Below are positions 15,852 through 24,184 of a stretch of 64,000 nucleotides of DNA, in pieces. This DNA is from Demequinaceae bacterium. Its GTDB lineage: Bacteria; Actinomycetota; Actinomycetes; Actinomycetales; Demequinaceae. The position numbers were made by a program, and so were the translations under genes. The notes beneath the pieces were generated by a model. It did no database searches. It was not told where the DNA came from and worked only from the letters and a program-made list of their open reading frames with translations. Location: positions 148,670-212,669 of the forward strand of contig JAFGBM010000010.1 in assembly GCA_016933155.1 (NCBI GenBank). The letters are read 5' to 3'. The first letter of the stretch is position 1, and each line of letters begins with the position of its first letter.

Positions 15852-17386
15852 GCGAATGCGCTCGGAACCGGCAGGGCCGGCGTGGCGTCAGGGCCTTCGG
15901 CTCCGCGGGTCACCTCGAACACCGTGCGGGTTGAGGTGCATCCCTCGTCGTCCCAGAAGGCCTCGGTGTCCCGGAGCCATCGCCGGATCGAGGGATCGCT
16001 TGAGGTGTCCACGAATTCGGCCGTCCGGATGTAGGTCGGGAGTTCATGTCGCTTGACGATGTCCCCATCGGCCCGCCTGTCCATTTCGCTGTCCGATCGC
16101 GCGAGGTCTCGACGCACGGTCGTCCACTCCGGCCGGTCCGGGTTCGGGGTCCCGTCCAGCGCCGGAACCGTGTCGCTGGGGTGCTCGAGGCTCATGACCT
16201 TGACTCCGGGATGGGGATCCGTCGCTCCGACGGGGGCGGCGGCGGTCAGGACGGCGGTGACCGAGTACCTTCCGGCGAAAGACGGATTCGACACCATCTG
16301 CATGGCCGCGATCCCCCCCTGGCTGTGCCCCACCATCAGCACCTCCTCGTCTGGGGGGATGCCCGCCTCCTTCATCGCCTGCTCGACCGCGAAGGTCAGT
16401 TGAGAAGACCCGACGGCCATCAGGAGGAGGTTCGACGTGAAGTCGAGGACGTTGCTCCCCCCGTCGGGAACCCAGTCTTGGGTGCCGGGGATCTCCACGA
16501 TCCAGGCGCGAGTGCCGTCCGGGTGGTCGATGCGATCGATCGCGATGCGCCCGGCACCGTCGATCCCGTTCACCGAAAGCCCCTCCAGCCGTCTGAAGAG
16601 GTCGGCCACGCCGGTCGGAGCGTCGACCAGCCTCGACGCAACCGGGAACACGAAGACCCCTCTGATCTCGCCGAGGAGCTCGTCCAACGCGAGGGACACC
16701 AGAGCCAGGTTCAGCGACAGCGCCGTGACCAGGTCGCGGGGGAGGCCGACGGCGTCGAGGACGGGGCCCGGGAGAGCGGTGAGGGTCCGATACCCCCCGT
16801 CTGCCATCCCGAGCGCGGCCTGGAGGTCGTCGCCGTAGGCGAGCGGGGTCAGGTCGGGGGTCCAGTCGGGATTGACGGTGTCCGCCACCCAGGCCTCGCC
16901 GGTCGCGATCCAGTGGACGGGAAGCCACCCGGGCGTCACCTCCTCGATCTTGTGCGCCACGGTTCCCGCTCCCGCGCCCACCACCTTGCATGGCACCCAG
17001 ATCAGCGCCGACGTCACGGCGACCCCCTTGTCCCACAGCCGTCCGGCCTTGGTCCATATCGACTCCGAGGCCCTCTCCGCGTCCTCAAGCAACGTGATCG
17101 TCATCTCCAGGTTGGCGGCGATGCCTTCGATCTCCGCGGCCAGACCCGTCGCCCCCCCGGGACCCTGATCGACCCATTCCAGCCGTTCTGCGGCGCGCTC
17201 CCGAACGGGCAGGGATTCCGGGGCCACCGCGATCCTGGAAACGCACCATCCGGCCGCTCGAATCGCCCTCCCCATCGCAAACAGGCGTATGGCCGCGTCT
17301 GCCAGCATGTGGGTCGCCCTGTCAAGATCCTCAAGCCTGGCGTGGGTCCCCCCCACCCCTCCGATGACGACGATCCTCTCGCTCAT
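15848..17386 (-). CDS. Large alpha/beta-hydrolase-like protein with N-terminal helical region
   Basis: A 512-residue protein with no signal peptide. The C-terminal ~250 residues carry a lipase-type nucleophile elbow GHSQGGIAAMQM, preceded by an oxyanion-hole-like VEIPGTQDW, and followed by an acidic residue and a distal His (EHPSDTVPAL, RHELPTYI) that could complete a Ser-Asp-His triad. The N-terminal ~200 residues are helical and Ala-rich. It starts inside the stop of the small gene 17383-17625 (4-base ATGA overlap), so both are co-translated. This resembles actinobacterial pairs in which a WXG100-like helical protein precedes a larger effector-like protein, but this is inference. Substrate unknown. 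Confidence 0.65.
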   Translation of the reverse strand: MSERIVVIGGVGGTHARLEDLDRATHMLADAAIRLFAMGRAIRAAGWCVSRIAVAPESLPVRERAAERLEWVDQGPGGATGLAAEIEGIAANLEMTITLLEDAERASESIWTKAGRLWDKGVAVTSALIWVPCKVVGAGAGTVAHKIEEVTPGWLPVHWIATGEAWVADTVNPDWTPDLTPLAYGDDLQAALGMADGGYRTLTALPGPVLDAVGLPRDLVTALSLNLALVSLALDELLGEIRGVFVFPVASRLVDAPTGVADLFRRLEGLSVNGIDGAGRIAIDRIDHPDGTRAWIVEIPGTQDWVPDGGSNVLDFTSNLLLMAVGSSQLTFAVEQAMKEAGIPPDEEVLMVGHSQGGIAAMQMVSNPSFAGRYSVTAVLTAAAPVGATDPHPGVKVMSLEHPSDTVPALDGTPNPDRPEWTTVRRDLARSDSEMDRRADGDIVKRHELPTYIRTAEFVDTSSDPSIRRWLRDTEAFWDDEGCTSTRTVFEVTRGAEGPDATPALPVPSAFA

Positions 17387-17625
17387 CGGGACAGCGCACG
17401 AATCGCAGTGTCGGCCGAATCGAGCCTCGTCCCGACCGTGTGCATCAGCCTTCTAACATGATCGAGGCGGGTGAGGAATAGGGCCGCGGCGTCCGAGACC
17501 CACTCCAGGTCTTCCGCACTCCTCAACATCCCCTCGATCCACTGGACGTCCTCCGCCGAACGACTGAGGACCGAGAGGACGAAGGGGGGGACCTCGACCG
17601 TCACGACATCGCCTGAGTGCTCCAT
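17383..17625 (-). CDS. Small helical protein coupled to the hydrolase (WXG100-like size)
   Basis: An 80-residue, predominantly helical protein with no signal sequence. Segments around VQWIEGMLRSAEDLEWVSDAA and FLTRLDHVRRLMHTVGTRLDSAD would form two helices, reminiscent in size and layout of Esx/WXG100 proteins, but a canonical W-x-G turn is not present. It shares an ATGA overlap with the downstream hydrolase. TAGCGT lies six bases before the ATG, suggesting a leaderless mRNA for this two-gene operon. Function unknown. Confidence 0.55.
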   Translation of the reverse strand: MEHSGDVVTVEVPPFVLSVLSRSAEDVQWIEGMLRSAEDLEWVSDAAALFLTRLDHVRRLMHTVGTRLDSADTAIRALSR

Positions 17626-17631
17626 GGGGCG

Positions 17632-17637
17632 ACGCTA
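17632..17637 (-). promoter_or_regulatory. -10 hexamer TAGCGT of a leaderless promoter
   Basis: TAGCGT on the minus strand is followed by CGCCCC and then the ATG at 17625. No ribosome-binding site lies between. Confidence 0.45.
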
Positions 17638-17758
17638 TAGGCCGCCCGCCCCACGGACTCTCCGGCGTGTGCCGGCGGTGGAGAAACCGGCTTCGACGTG
17701 GCGCCGGGGACATCCGCGGCACCCGGGTCAGCAGGACCCGTCGGGGCCTTCCCCGTGG

Positions 17759-17764
17759 AACAAT
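17759..17764 (+). promoter_or_regulatory. -10 hexamer AACAAT of a leaderless promoter (purB)
   Basis: AACAAT is followed by GGTCCC and then the GTG start at 17771. The spacing of six bases is the same as at several other genes in the window. Confidence 0.42.
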
Positions 17765-17770
17765 GGTCCC

Positions 17771-19204
17771 GTGACCCGGTCGTGGAGGAGCCTCGCGGAT
17801 ATCGACCCGGCCATACCCCTCGGCCCCCTCGACGGACGGTACCGTTCCGTCGTCCTCCCCCTCGTCGACCACCTGAGCGAGGCGGCCCTCAATCGAGCCC
17901 GTCTTCTTGTCGAGGTCGAGTGGCTCGTCCACCTAGCCGGCTCCAAGCAGATCCCCGGGGTGTCGCCGCTGTCCGATGACGAGTGCACCTACCTTCGCCG
18001 TCTTCCCGAGGCCTTCGGCGAGGCCGAGATCGCCGATCTCGCCGAAACCGAGCGGGTCACCGTGCACGACGTCAAAGCCGTCGAATACCTCCTCAAGAAG
18101 AGGCTCGCCGACGCGGCCGACACCGTCCCCGGATCGTCCCTTCCCGCCCTCACCGAACTGGTCCACTTCGCCTGCACCTCCGAGGACATCAACAACCTCG
18201 CCTACGCCCTCTCGATTCTCGGTGCGGTCACGGAGGTGTGGCTGCCGGCCGCGCGCACCCTCGTCGAGGAACTCGCGGGCCTCGCCCGCGAGCACGCCGA
18301 CCTGGCCATGCTTTCCCACACCCACGGCCAACCCGCGACCCCCACCACCCTGGGGAAGGAGATCGCGGTCCTGACCTCACGGTTGTCTCGGCAGCTTCAC
18401 CGGATCGACGGTCAGGAGTACCTGGGGAAGATCAACGGCGCCACCGGAACCTTCGCCGCCCACGCGGTGGCCGTCCCGAAGGCGGACTGGGTGGGAATCT
18501 CGCGGACCTTCGTCGAGGGCCTCGGTCTGACCTGGAACCCCCTCACCACCCAGATCGAGCCCCACGACTGGCAGGCCGAACTCTATGCGGACATCGCCCG
18601 CTTCAACCGCATCCTCCACAACCTCGCCACCGACGTCTGGACCTACATCTCGCTCGGATACTTCGCCCAGGTCCGCGGCCAGGGCACGGTGGGCTCCTCG
18701 ACGATGCCCCACAAGGTCAACCCCATCCGCTTCGAGAACGCCGAGGCCAACCTCGAGATCTCGAGCGCCCTCCTCGATTCGCTCGCCGCGACCCTCCTCA
18801 CGAGCCGGCTCCAGCGGGACCTCACCGATTCCTCCACCCAACGCAACATCGGCGTCGCCCTCGGCCACTCGCTCCTGGCCATCAAGAACGTCCGCCTCGG
18901 CCTCGCCGGGCTCGACGTGGACCCCGCCGCCCTCGCCCGCGATCTCGACGGAAACTGGGAGGTCCTGGGCGAGGCCATCCAAACGGCGATGCGGGCGGCG
19001 TCCCTCGACGGTGTCCCTGGCATGGACAACCCCTACGAACGCCTCAAGGAGCTCACTCGGGGACGCAAGGTCGACGCGGAAGCTCTTCGCGAGTTCGTCC
19101 TCTCCCTCGGTCTGCCGGACGACGTCTCCCAACGCCTCGCCGGCCTGACCCCCTCCGCCTACACCGGACTCGCCAGCCAACTCGTCTCCTTCCTTCTGGA
19201 CTGA
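17771..19204 (+). CDS. purB: Adenylosuccinate lyase
   Basis: A 477-residue member of the fumarase/aspartase superfamily, close in type to the E. coli-like PurB (DIDPAIPLGPLDGRY at the N-terminus). Catalytic features visible are the His in LSHTHGQPATPTTLGKE and the signature loop SSTMPHKVNPIRFENAEAN with its mobile serine. It catalyses two steps of purine synthesis: SAICAR to AICAR plus fumarate, and adenylosuccinate to AMP plus fumarate. The GTG start at 17771 fits the family N-terminus; the open frame upstream is unrelated. The stop TGA overlaps the ATG of the next gene by one base, so the CPBP protein is co-expressed. Confidence 0.95.
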   Translation: MTRSWRSLADIDPAIPLGPLDGRYRSVVLPLVDHLSEAALNRARLLVEVEWLVHLAGSKQIPGVSPLSDDECTYLRRLPEAFGEAEIADLAETERVTVHDVKAVEYLLKKRLADAADTVPGSSLPALTELVHFACTSEDINNLAYALSILGAVTEVWLPAARTLVEELAGLAREHADLAMLSHTHGQPATPTTLGKEIAVLTSRLSRQLHRIDGQEYLGKINGATGTFAAHAVAVPKADWVGISRTFVEGLGLTWNPLTTQIEPHDWQAELYADIARFNRILHNLATDVWTYISLGYFAQVRGQGTVGSSTMPHKVNPIRFENAEANLEISSALLDSLAATLLTSRLQRDLTDSSTQRNIGVALGHSLLAIKNVRLGLAGLDVDPAALARDLDGNWEVLGEAIQTAMRAASLDGVPGMDNPYERLKELTRGRKVDAEALREFVLSLGLPDDVSQRLAGLTPSAYTGLASQLVSFLLD

Positions 19205-19980
19205 TGATCGAACCGACCACCAAACGGCTTCGCGTCGAGGTGCTGATCGTCCTCGGGCTGAGTCTGGGCCAGTCCGGGATCTTCGCCTCGTGGAAGCTCG
19301 TCGAGCGATACCTGTCCCCGAAACCCATCGGATCGCAAACGGCCACCCTCCGCCCATCGGCCTCCACCGTCGACGTCATGGACCTCGTCTACCAGCTTCT
19401 CCGGATCGGCTTCTCCCTCGTCCCCGTGGCCCTCGCCTTCTTCCTCCTCTCTTCCGGTCTGTCACGCGCAAGGGACCGCCTCGGCCTCGTGTGGGGTCGG
19501 GCATCCGCCTCCGTTCCCCGCGACCTTCTCAAGGGGGCGGGCTTGGCCGCCCTCATCGGTATCCCCGGGCTGGGCCTGTACGTCGTCGGAAGGGCCCTCG
19601 GCCAGAACGTCAAGATCGACACCAGCGGGCTTCCCGAGGAGTGGTGGGCCGCCCTCGTCCTCATCCTCGCGGCCCTCGCGGCCGCCCTCCTCGAGGAGAC
19701 GGTCGCGGTCGGATACCTCCTCGCCCGCCTCGGCGAGATGCGGTGGCGGGTCCCGGCCGCGATCACGGCATCGGCCCTCCTCCGGGGGTCCTATCACCTC
19801 TATCAGGGGTGGCCGATGGCCCTGGGGAACGTCGTCATGGGGATCGTCTTCGCCCTGGCGTACCTCCGGTGGAAACGCCTCGGCCCCCTCATCGCCGCCC
19901 ACGCCTTCCTCGATCTCGTCTCCTTCGTCGGGCCCGAAATCGTCCCTGCGGAGTGGCTCGAGGCCCTGCACCTCGCGTAA
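19204..19980 (+). CDS. CPBP-family intramembrane protein (Abi/CAAX-protease-like)
   Basis: A 258-residue membrane protein with about seven hydrophobic segments. The CPBP pattern is present: a Glu pair in LLEETVAVGYLL (motif 1), a His in RGSYHLYQG (motif 2) and a His in AAHAFLDL (motif 3). The Arg usually found four residues after the Glu pair (EExxxR) is Val here, a variant seen in some actinobacterial members. It could be an intramembrane endopeptidase; the substrate is unknown. Translation is coupled to purB through a TGATG junction. Confidence 0.75.
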   Translation: MIEPTTKRLRVEVLIVLGLSLGQSGIFASWKLVERYLSPKPIGSQTATLRPSASTVDVMDLVYQLLRIGFSLVPVALAFFLLSSGLSRARDRLGLVWGRASASVPRDLLKGAGLAALIGIPGLGLYVVGRALGQNVKIDTSGLPEEWWAALVLILAALAAALLEETVAVGYLLARLGEMRWRVPAAITASALLRGSYHLYQGWPMALGNVVMGIVFALAYLRWKRLGPLIAAHAFLDLVSFVGPEIVPAEWLEALHLA

Positions 19981-19996
19981 AGGGGTCCTAGCCTCC

Positions 19997-20002
19997 TAGA
20001 CT
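19997..20002 (+). promoter_or_regulatory. -10 hexamer TAGACT of a leaderless promoter
   Basis: TAGACT is followed by seven bases and then the ATG at 20010. There is no ribosome site, since CGGGGCC is not complementary in the right place. Confidence 0.45.
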
Positions 20003-20009
20003 CGGGGCC

Positions 20010-22487
20010 ATGGCCCGCTCCGCCCCCGCCACCGAGGCAGACTCGAGCGAGGGCGTGCCATCCGTTCATATCGTCGACACCCCGACCGAGCGAGCCCATT
20101 TCGCCAGCGACCTCATCAAGCTCGCCTTGACGGCCCTCGGCATCGCCACCATCCTCCTCATCGGCGCCTACGCCTCCGGAACGTCCGCCGGGATCACCCA
20201 GGACATCCAGGGGTTCTACTCGGTCCTGCGCCGGGTCCTCGTCGCCCCCGTCAACATCCTCGAGGGGGCCGTCACCCTCATCGTCCCGGTCGTCATCATC
20301 CTGGCGCTCGCGACCCGGAGGGAACCTCGGCGCATCCTCGAAGCCCTCGGCGCCCTGGGCCTCGGGATCGTCGCGGCGCTTCTCTCCGCCGAGGGCGTCC
20401 GCCACTGGGGAGCCCCCGAACTCGTCGACAGCCTGAGCATCACCGCCAACGGCCTGACCGATGTCGTCATGCCCGCCTACCTGGCGGGGGTCGCGGCCAT
20501 GCTGACGGCGGCGGGGCGCCGACGGGTCTTCCGGCCCATCTCCGTCTCGTGGAACGTCCTTTGGGCCGCCGTCGCCCTCGTGGCGATCAGCGGATTCGCG
20601 ACCTTCTCGGGCGTCCTCACGACGATCTTCATCGGCCGGGCGGCGGGCCTCGCCGTTCGATACATCTTGGGCTCCCCGACCGACCGGGCCTATGGCGACC
20701 ACCTCGTCGACGGCATCCGGCGGGCGGGATTCGAACCCCAGCGGATCATCCGGGTCGAGGCTCAGTCCGAGTTCTCCGGCGTGAAGATCGACCCGGCCTG
20801 CCTGGCCCTCGCCCGGACCCGTCAGGGACGGGTCTACGAGATGACGTCGGTCGAGGGCCATCATCTCTTCGTCGTGGCCCTCGATGGGGATCAGATCGCT
20901 GCGGGCAGCCTGGCGAAGATGTGGCGCGCGATTCGGGTACGGGGGATCGACACGAGGCCGACCCTCGACCTTCGGCATGTCGCCGAATCCACGGCCCTCG
21001 TCTCCCACGCGGCCCGCACCGCCGGGGTGAGGACGGCGCGGGTGTTGGGGATGGCGCAGTCCCGGGACACGATGATCCTCGTCTACCAACGACCGGCGGG
21101 TTGCCGGGCGTTCGCCGACCTCTCCCCCGAAGAGACGACCGACGCGGTCATCGACGCGATCTGGTCTGAGGTGCTCAAGGCCCATCACGCCGGGATCACC
21201 CACCGTGCCCTGACCTCCGACAGCGTGTTGGTCTGCGCCGAGGACGGCGACGAGGTGCCCGTGGCGTGGCTCTCCAGTTGGGAGATGGGCGAGGTCGCCT
21301 CCGGAGGTCTGTCGAAGTCGATCGACTCGGTTCAGTTGGTGGCGATGATCGCCGCGAAGGTCGGGGCGACGCGCGCCGTCGAATCCGCCTTCCGCGCCCT
21401 TCCCGAGTTCGAAGTCGCGGCCCTCGCCCCCTTCCTTCAGGGGGTCCTGCTCCCCCGATCCACCCGGATCGAGACCGGGGCGCGGGGCTCCGTCCTGAAG
21501 GACGTCCGCTCGATCATCCTCGAACGGCTCCCTGACGCCCCTTCCGACACCCATCCCATCATCCGTTTCGGGCTCCGGAAGGTGCTCACCCTCTGGATCG
21601 GGATCTTCGTCGCCTACATCGTCCTGACATCCTTCAACTTCCCCGAGGTCACGGCGTCCATTTCCCGGGCCTCCCCTTGGTGGGTCGTCACGGTCTTCGC
21701 CCTCATGCTTCTGACGTTCGTCGGGGCGGCGCTGACCCTCATCGCCTTCTCCCCCATCAAGCTGCCCTTCAACCGGGTCCTCCTGGCCCAGGTGGCCGCC
21801 GCCTATCACGCCCTCTACATTCCCGCGGGTGTGGGCCCCGCCGTCATCAACCAGTCCCTCCTCGTCAAGCGCAAAGTGCCCCGTCCCCTGGCCGTGGCCA
21901 CGGTCGCGCTCGTCCAGGTGTCGGGAATCGTCGTGACGGTGGCCGGGCTGCTGACCCTTGGCCTCATCACAGGAAACAAGGGTGCCCTCGAAAGGCTCCC
22001 CGGCAAACCCGCCCTCATCGCGGTGGGAATCCTGGCCCTCGTCGTCCTGCTGGCCCTCACCTTCCCCGGTATCAGGCGATGGGCGGCCTCGAAGATGCTT
22101 CCGACGCTCCGGCAGACCTGGCCGCGGCTGGTCGAGGTCCTTTCCCAGCCGTGGCGGCTTCTCCTGGGTATCGCCGGCAACCTGATCCTGACGGGTGGCT
22201 TGGTCGCGGCGTTCTACGCCTCCCTCCGGGCCTTCGACCAGCAGCCGGCCATCATCGACATCACCATCCTCTTCCTCCTCGGGAACGCGGCGGGAGCGCT
22301 TGTCCCAACCCCCGGTGGGCTGGGGGCCATCGAGTTCACTCTCGCGACCACTCTCAAGACCACGGCCGGCGTACCCCTTGCCATCGCCGGTTCGGCCGTC
22401 ATCCTGTTCCGCGGGATCACCTATTGGGCCCGCATCCCGCTCGGGATCGCGGCGGACCGGTACCTCCGGAAGAAGGGCGAAATCTGA
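20010..22487 (+). CDS. Flippase-like (LPG-synthase TM / UPF0104) protein with kinase-like middle domain
   Basis: An 825-residue membrane protein in three parts. The N-terminal ~200 residues hold five or so helices. A soluble middle (~210-500) contains kinase-like remnants: GITHRALTSDSVLV in the place of a catalytic HRDxxxxN loop and VAWLSSWEMG in the place of DFG. The C-terminal ~300 residues are the flippase-like/lysylphosphatidylglycerol synthase TM domain, with LYIPAGVGPAVINQSLL and the near-terminal GNAAGALVPTPGGLGAIEF signature. This architecture is recurrent in actinobacteria and lacks the catalytic MprF synthase domain. It likely translocates a lipid-linked substrate (inference). The HRD Asp is missing, so kinase activity is doubtful. 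Confidence 0.78.
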   Translation: MARSAPATEADSSEGVPSVHIVDTPTERAHFASDLIKLALTALGIATILLIGAYASGTSAGITQDIQGFYSVLRRVLVAPVNILEGAVTLIVPVVIILALATRREPRRILEALGALGLGIVAALLSAEGVRHWGAPELVDSLSITANGLTDVVMPAYLAGVAAMLTAAGRRRVFRPISVSWNVLWAAVALVAISGFATFSGVLTTIFIGRAAGLAVRYILGSPTDRAYGDHLVDGIRRAGFEPQRIIRVEAQSEFSGVKIDPACLALARTRQGRVYEMTSVEGHHLFVVALDGDQIAAGSLAKMWRAIRVRGIDTRPTLDLRHVAESTALVSHAARTAGVRTARVLGMAQSRDTMILVYQRPAGCRAFADLSPEETTDAVIDAIWSEVLKAHHAGITHRALTSDSVLVCAEDGDEVPVAWLSSWEMGEVASGGLSKSIDSVQLVAMIAAKVGATRAVESAFRALPEFEVAALAPFLQGVLLPRSTRIETGARGSVLKDVRSIILERLPDAPSDTHPIIRFGLRKVLTLWIGIFVAYIVLTSFNFPEVTASISRASPWWVVTVFALMLLTFVGAALTLIAFSPIKLPFNRVLLAQVAAAYHALYIPAGVGPAVINQSLLVKRKVPRPLAVATVALVQVSGIVVTVAGLLTLGLITGNKGALERLPGKPALIAVGILALVVLLALTFPGIRRWAASKMLPTLRQTWPRLVEVLSQPWRLLLGIAGNLILTGGLVAAFYASLRAFDQQPAIIDITILFLLGNAAGALVPTPGGLGAIEFTLATTLKTTAGVPLAIAGSAVILFRGITYWARIPLGIAADRYLRKKGEI

Positions 22488-22541
22488 CGGACTCGTCTAA
22501 GTCTCCTTGAGGAAGGGATTAGTAGGCCCGTGGATATAGAC

Positions 22542-22591
22542 CTGACCATATTCCGCATTCAGTGCTAGGCTGTTAGTTGCTCAACGAACTA
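22542..22591 (+). promoter_or_regulatory. marR promoter with downstream inverted-repeat operator
   Basis: CTGACC (22542-22547) and TAGGCT (22566-22571) form a plausible -35/-10 pair with 18-base spacing. Immediately downstream, TAGTTGCTCAACGAACTA (22574-22591) contains the inverted repeats GTTG-CT-CAAC and TAGTT...AACTA. That is the position and size of an autoregulatory MarR operator overlapping the transcription start. Confidence 0.45.
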
Positions 22592-22635
22592 TTGACCGTC
22601 CGTCCGACCAAAGCTGGTTACACGAGGGAGGTCCC

Positions 22636-23199
22636 ATGGCCGCAGTTCGTCCCAGGACCGAGGGCCGTGCCTCGAATGACGATCATGGGGCATCCCTCTT
22701 CCGCATCCTCGGCCGCACCTCGCGGGCAATGCGCCTCCACCTCGAGGACACCATCAGCGATGTACCCGGTGGAATAAGCGCGTGGTCGGTACTCCGATAC
22801 CTTCATCGAACCGGGCCCACCACCCAAGCCGGCATCGCCAAGGGCATCTGCCTCGCAGACTCGACCTTGACCCGCCGGCTCGACTCCATGGAGAACGATG
22901 GACTCGTGATCCGCACAGTGGACCCTGAAGACAAACGTCGGACCATCGTTGCGTTGAGCGAACAGGGCGAGGCCCTGCATGATGTCCAGCGTGAACGGGC
23001 AGACGCCGTGACTGCGGGCTTCGTCAAGGGGATTGCCCACTCCGATCTCGAGGCCCTCGCTCGAGTCATCGATGGCATTCACGCCAATCTTCTGGCCGAT
23101 GGTGCGGATCCGACCATTCACGGTCGTGGTCGCAGGGGCCGTTTGAGGGGCAACGGACGCCTCAATCAGGGTCGCGAAGGCTCACGCGACGACACATAG
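22636..23199 (+). CDS. MarR-family transcriptional regulator
   Basis: A 187-residue winged-helix protein. The DNA-binding core is clear: TTQAGIAKGICLADSTLTRRLDSMENDGLVIRTVDPEDKRRTIVALSEQG, with the recognition helix followed by the DxRR wing of MarR proteins. The C-terminal ~30 residues are a basic Arg/Gly-rich tail (GRGRRGRLRGNGRLNQGRE), unusual for the family. It probably represses its own promoter through the inverted repeat upstream, and possibly the two membrane proteins that follow. RBS GGGAGGT precedes the ATG. Confidence 0.87.
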   Translation: MAAVRPRTEGRASNDDHGASLFRILGRTSRAMRLHLEDTISDVPGGISAWSVLRYLHRTGPTTQAGIAKGICLADSTLTRRLDSMENDGLVIRTVDPEDKRRTIVALSEQGEALHDVQRERADAVTAGFVKGIAHSDLEALARVIDGIHANLLADGADPTIHGRGRRGRLRGNGRLNQGREGSRDDT

Positions 23200-23302
23200 C
23201 TTGGCGCCCGACAAGGGTGCCTTGGCCTCACGCGACCGGAGCGGTTGGTCACGATGGGGTTTGGCAGGGCTACATCTGTAGCACCAATCAAAGGAATGTT
23301 CT

Positions 23303-23638
23303 ATGAGTAGGAATACTTCACTTGGAGTCATCGGTGGGGCGCTGATCGTTCTTGCGGTCTTCCTCACCGGGACCGGATTCGATTTCGACGCCAACGCGCT
23401 CGACAACACCACGCTGCTCGTCCTCTTCTTGGCCGGGCTCTTCGTCGCCCTGTTGTGTGTGCTGGGCAAGCCTGCGCTTGCCGCATACCCAGCTGGGGCT
23501 GCAGCCACCATCGGGTTGATCTGGGTCATCGATCTGGTCAAGTCCGACGCCGATTTCACGGTCCGGTTGGTCGTACTGATCATCGGCGTCCTCCTGGCCC
23601 TGATGGCGACGATCTCCAACCGGCGGGTTCGCGACTAG
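23303..23638 (+). CDS. Small membrane protein, paralog 1 of a tandem pair
   Basis: A 111-residue protein with four hydrophobic helices (LGVIGGALIVLAVFLTGTGFDF; LLVLFLAGLFVALLCVLG; AAATIGLIWVIDLV; LVVLIIGVLLALMATI). It is clearly homologous, helix for helix, to the next gene. It lacks any recognised functional motif. RBS AAAGGAATG precedes the ATG. It follows the MarR gene by about 100 bases and may be under its control. Confidence 0.6.
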   Translation: MSRNTSLGVIGGALIVLAVFLTGTGFDFDANALDNTTLLVLFLAGLFVALLCVLGKPALAAYPAGAAATIGLIWVIDLVKSDADFTVRLVVLIIGVLLALMATISNRRVRD

Positions 23639-23759
23639 CGGACCCCTCACGGCTGACGCGCGTCGACGCGCGAAAGCCATCGAATGCTCGCAAAGAGTCG
23701 CACCCACAGATGCGGCCCGCGAACGTCAATACACGTGCATACACGCAAAGGAGCACAGC

Positions 23760-24098
23760 ATGAGCAAGAAAAGCAACACCCGAACACTCGGCATCATCGG
23801 TGGCATCCTGATCGCCATCGCAGCACTTCTCACCGGGACCGGACTCGACTTCTCCACCGACGGCCTCGGGCATCCCGAGACCCTGGTCCTGTTCGCCGCC
23901 GGCCTCGGAGTCATCTTCTTCCTCTTGGCGGGGAAGATGCCCTGGGCCATCTACAGCACGATCGCCGCGGCCACCATCGGCCTGATCTGGATACTCGCCG
24001 TGATCATGGACGGCGCAGATATCAGCGTGAAGTTGGTCATGTTGGTGATCGGCGTCATCCTCGCACTCCTGGCCACGACCTGGAATCGCAGGGGCTAG
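23760..24098 (+). CDS. Small membrane protein, paralog 2 of a tandem pair
   Basis: A 112-residue protein sharing with paralog 1 the segments GIIGGILIAIAALLTGTGLDF, LVLFAAGLGVIF, AAATIGLIW and LVMLVIGVILALLATTWNRR. The spacing is constant, so the pair arose by tandem duplication. RBS AAAGGAGCACAGC precedes the ATG. Function unknown; a bidirectional terminator follows. Confidence 0.6.
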   Translation: MSKKSNTRTLGIIGGILIAIAALLTGTGLDFSTDGLGHPETLVLFAAGLGVIFFLLAGKMPWAIYSTIAAATIGLIWILAVIMDGADISVKLVMLVIGVILALLATTWNRRG

Positions 24099-24149
24099 TC
24101 GGAAAGCCGGTTGTCGCTCGCTGAGGCGACGCGACAGAAGTCAAGGAAC

Positions 24150-24183
24150 ACGGCGGGCCTCGTCCTCGGACGGGGCCCGCCGT
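24150..24183. terminator. Bidirectional hairpin terminator
   Basis: Perfect 10-bp arms ACGGCGGGCC (24150-24159) and GGCCCGCCGT (24174-24183), with a loop that can itself pair (CGTCC/GGACG). It lies between two convergent genes whose stops are at 24098 and 24185, so it can serve both strands. Confidence 0.7.
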
Positions 24184-24184
24184 C

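Noticed and set aside
19803..21809. 668-residue open frame on the minus strand
   Set aside because: It is antisense to the CPBP and flippase-like genes, and the translation is Gly/Asp/Arg-rich noise.
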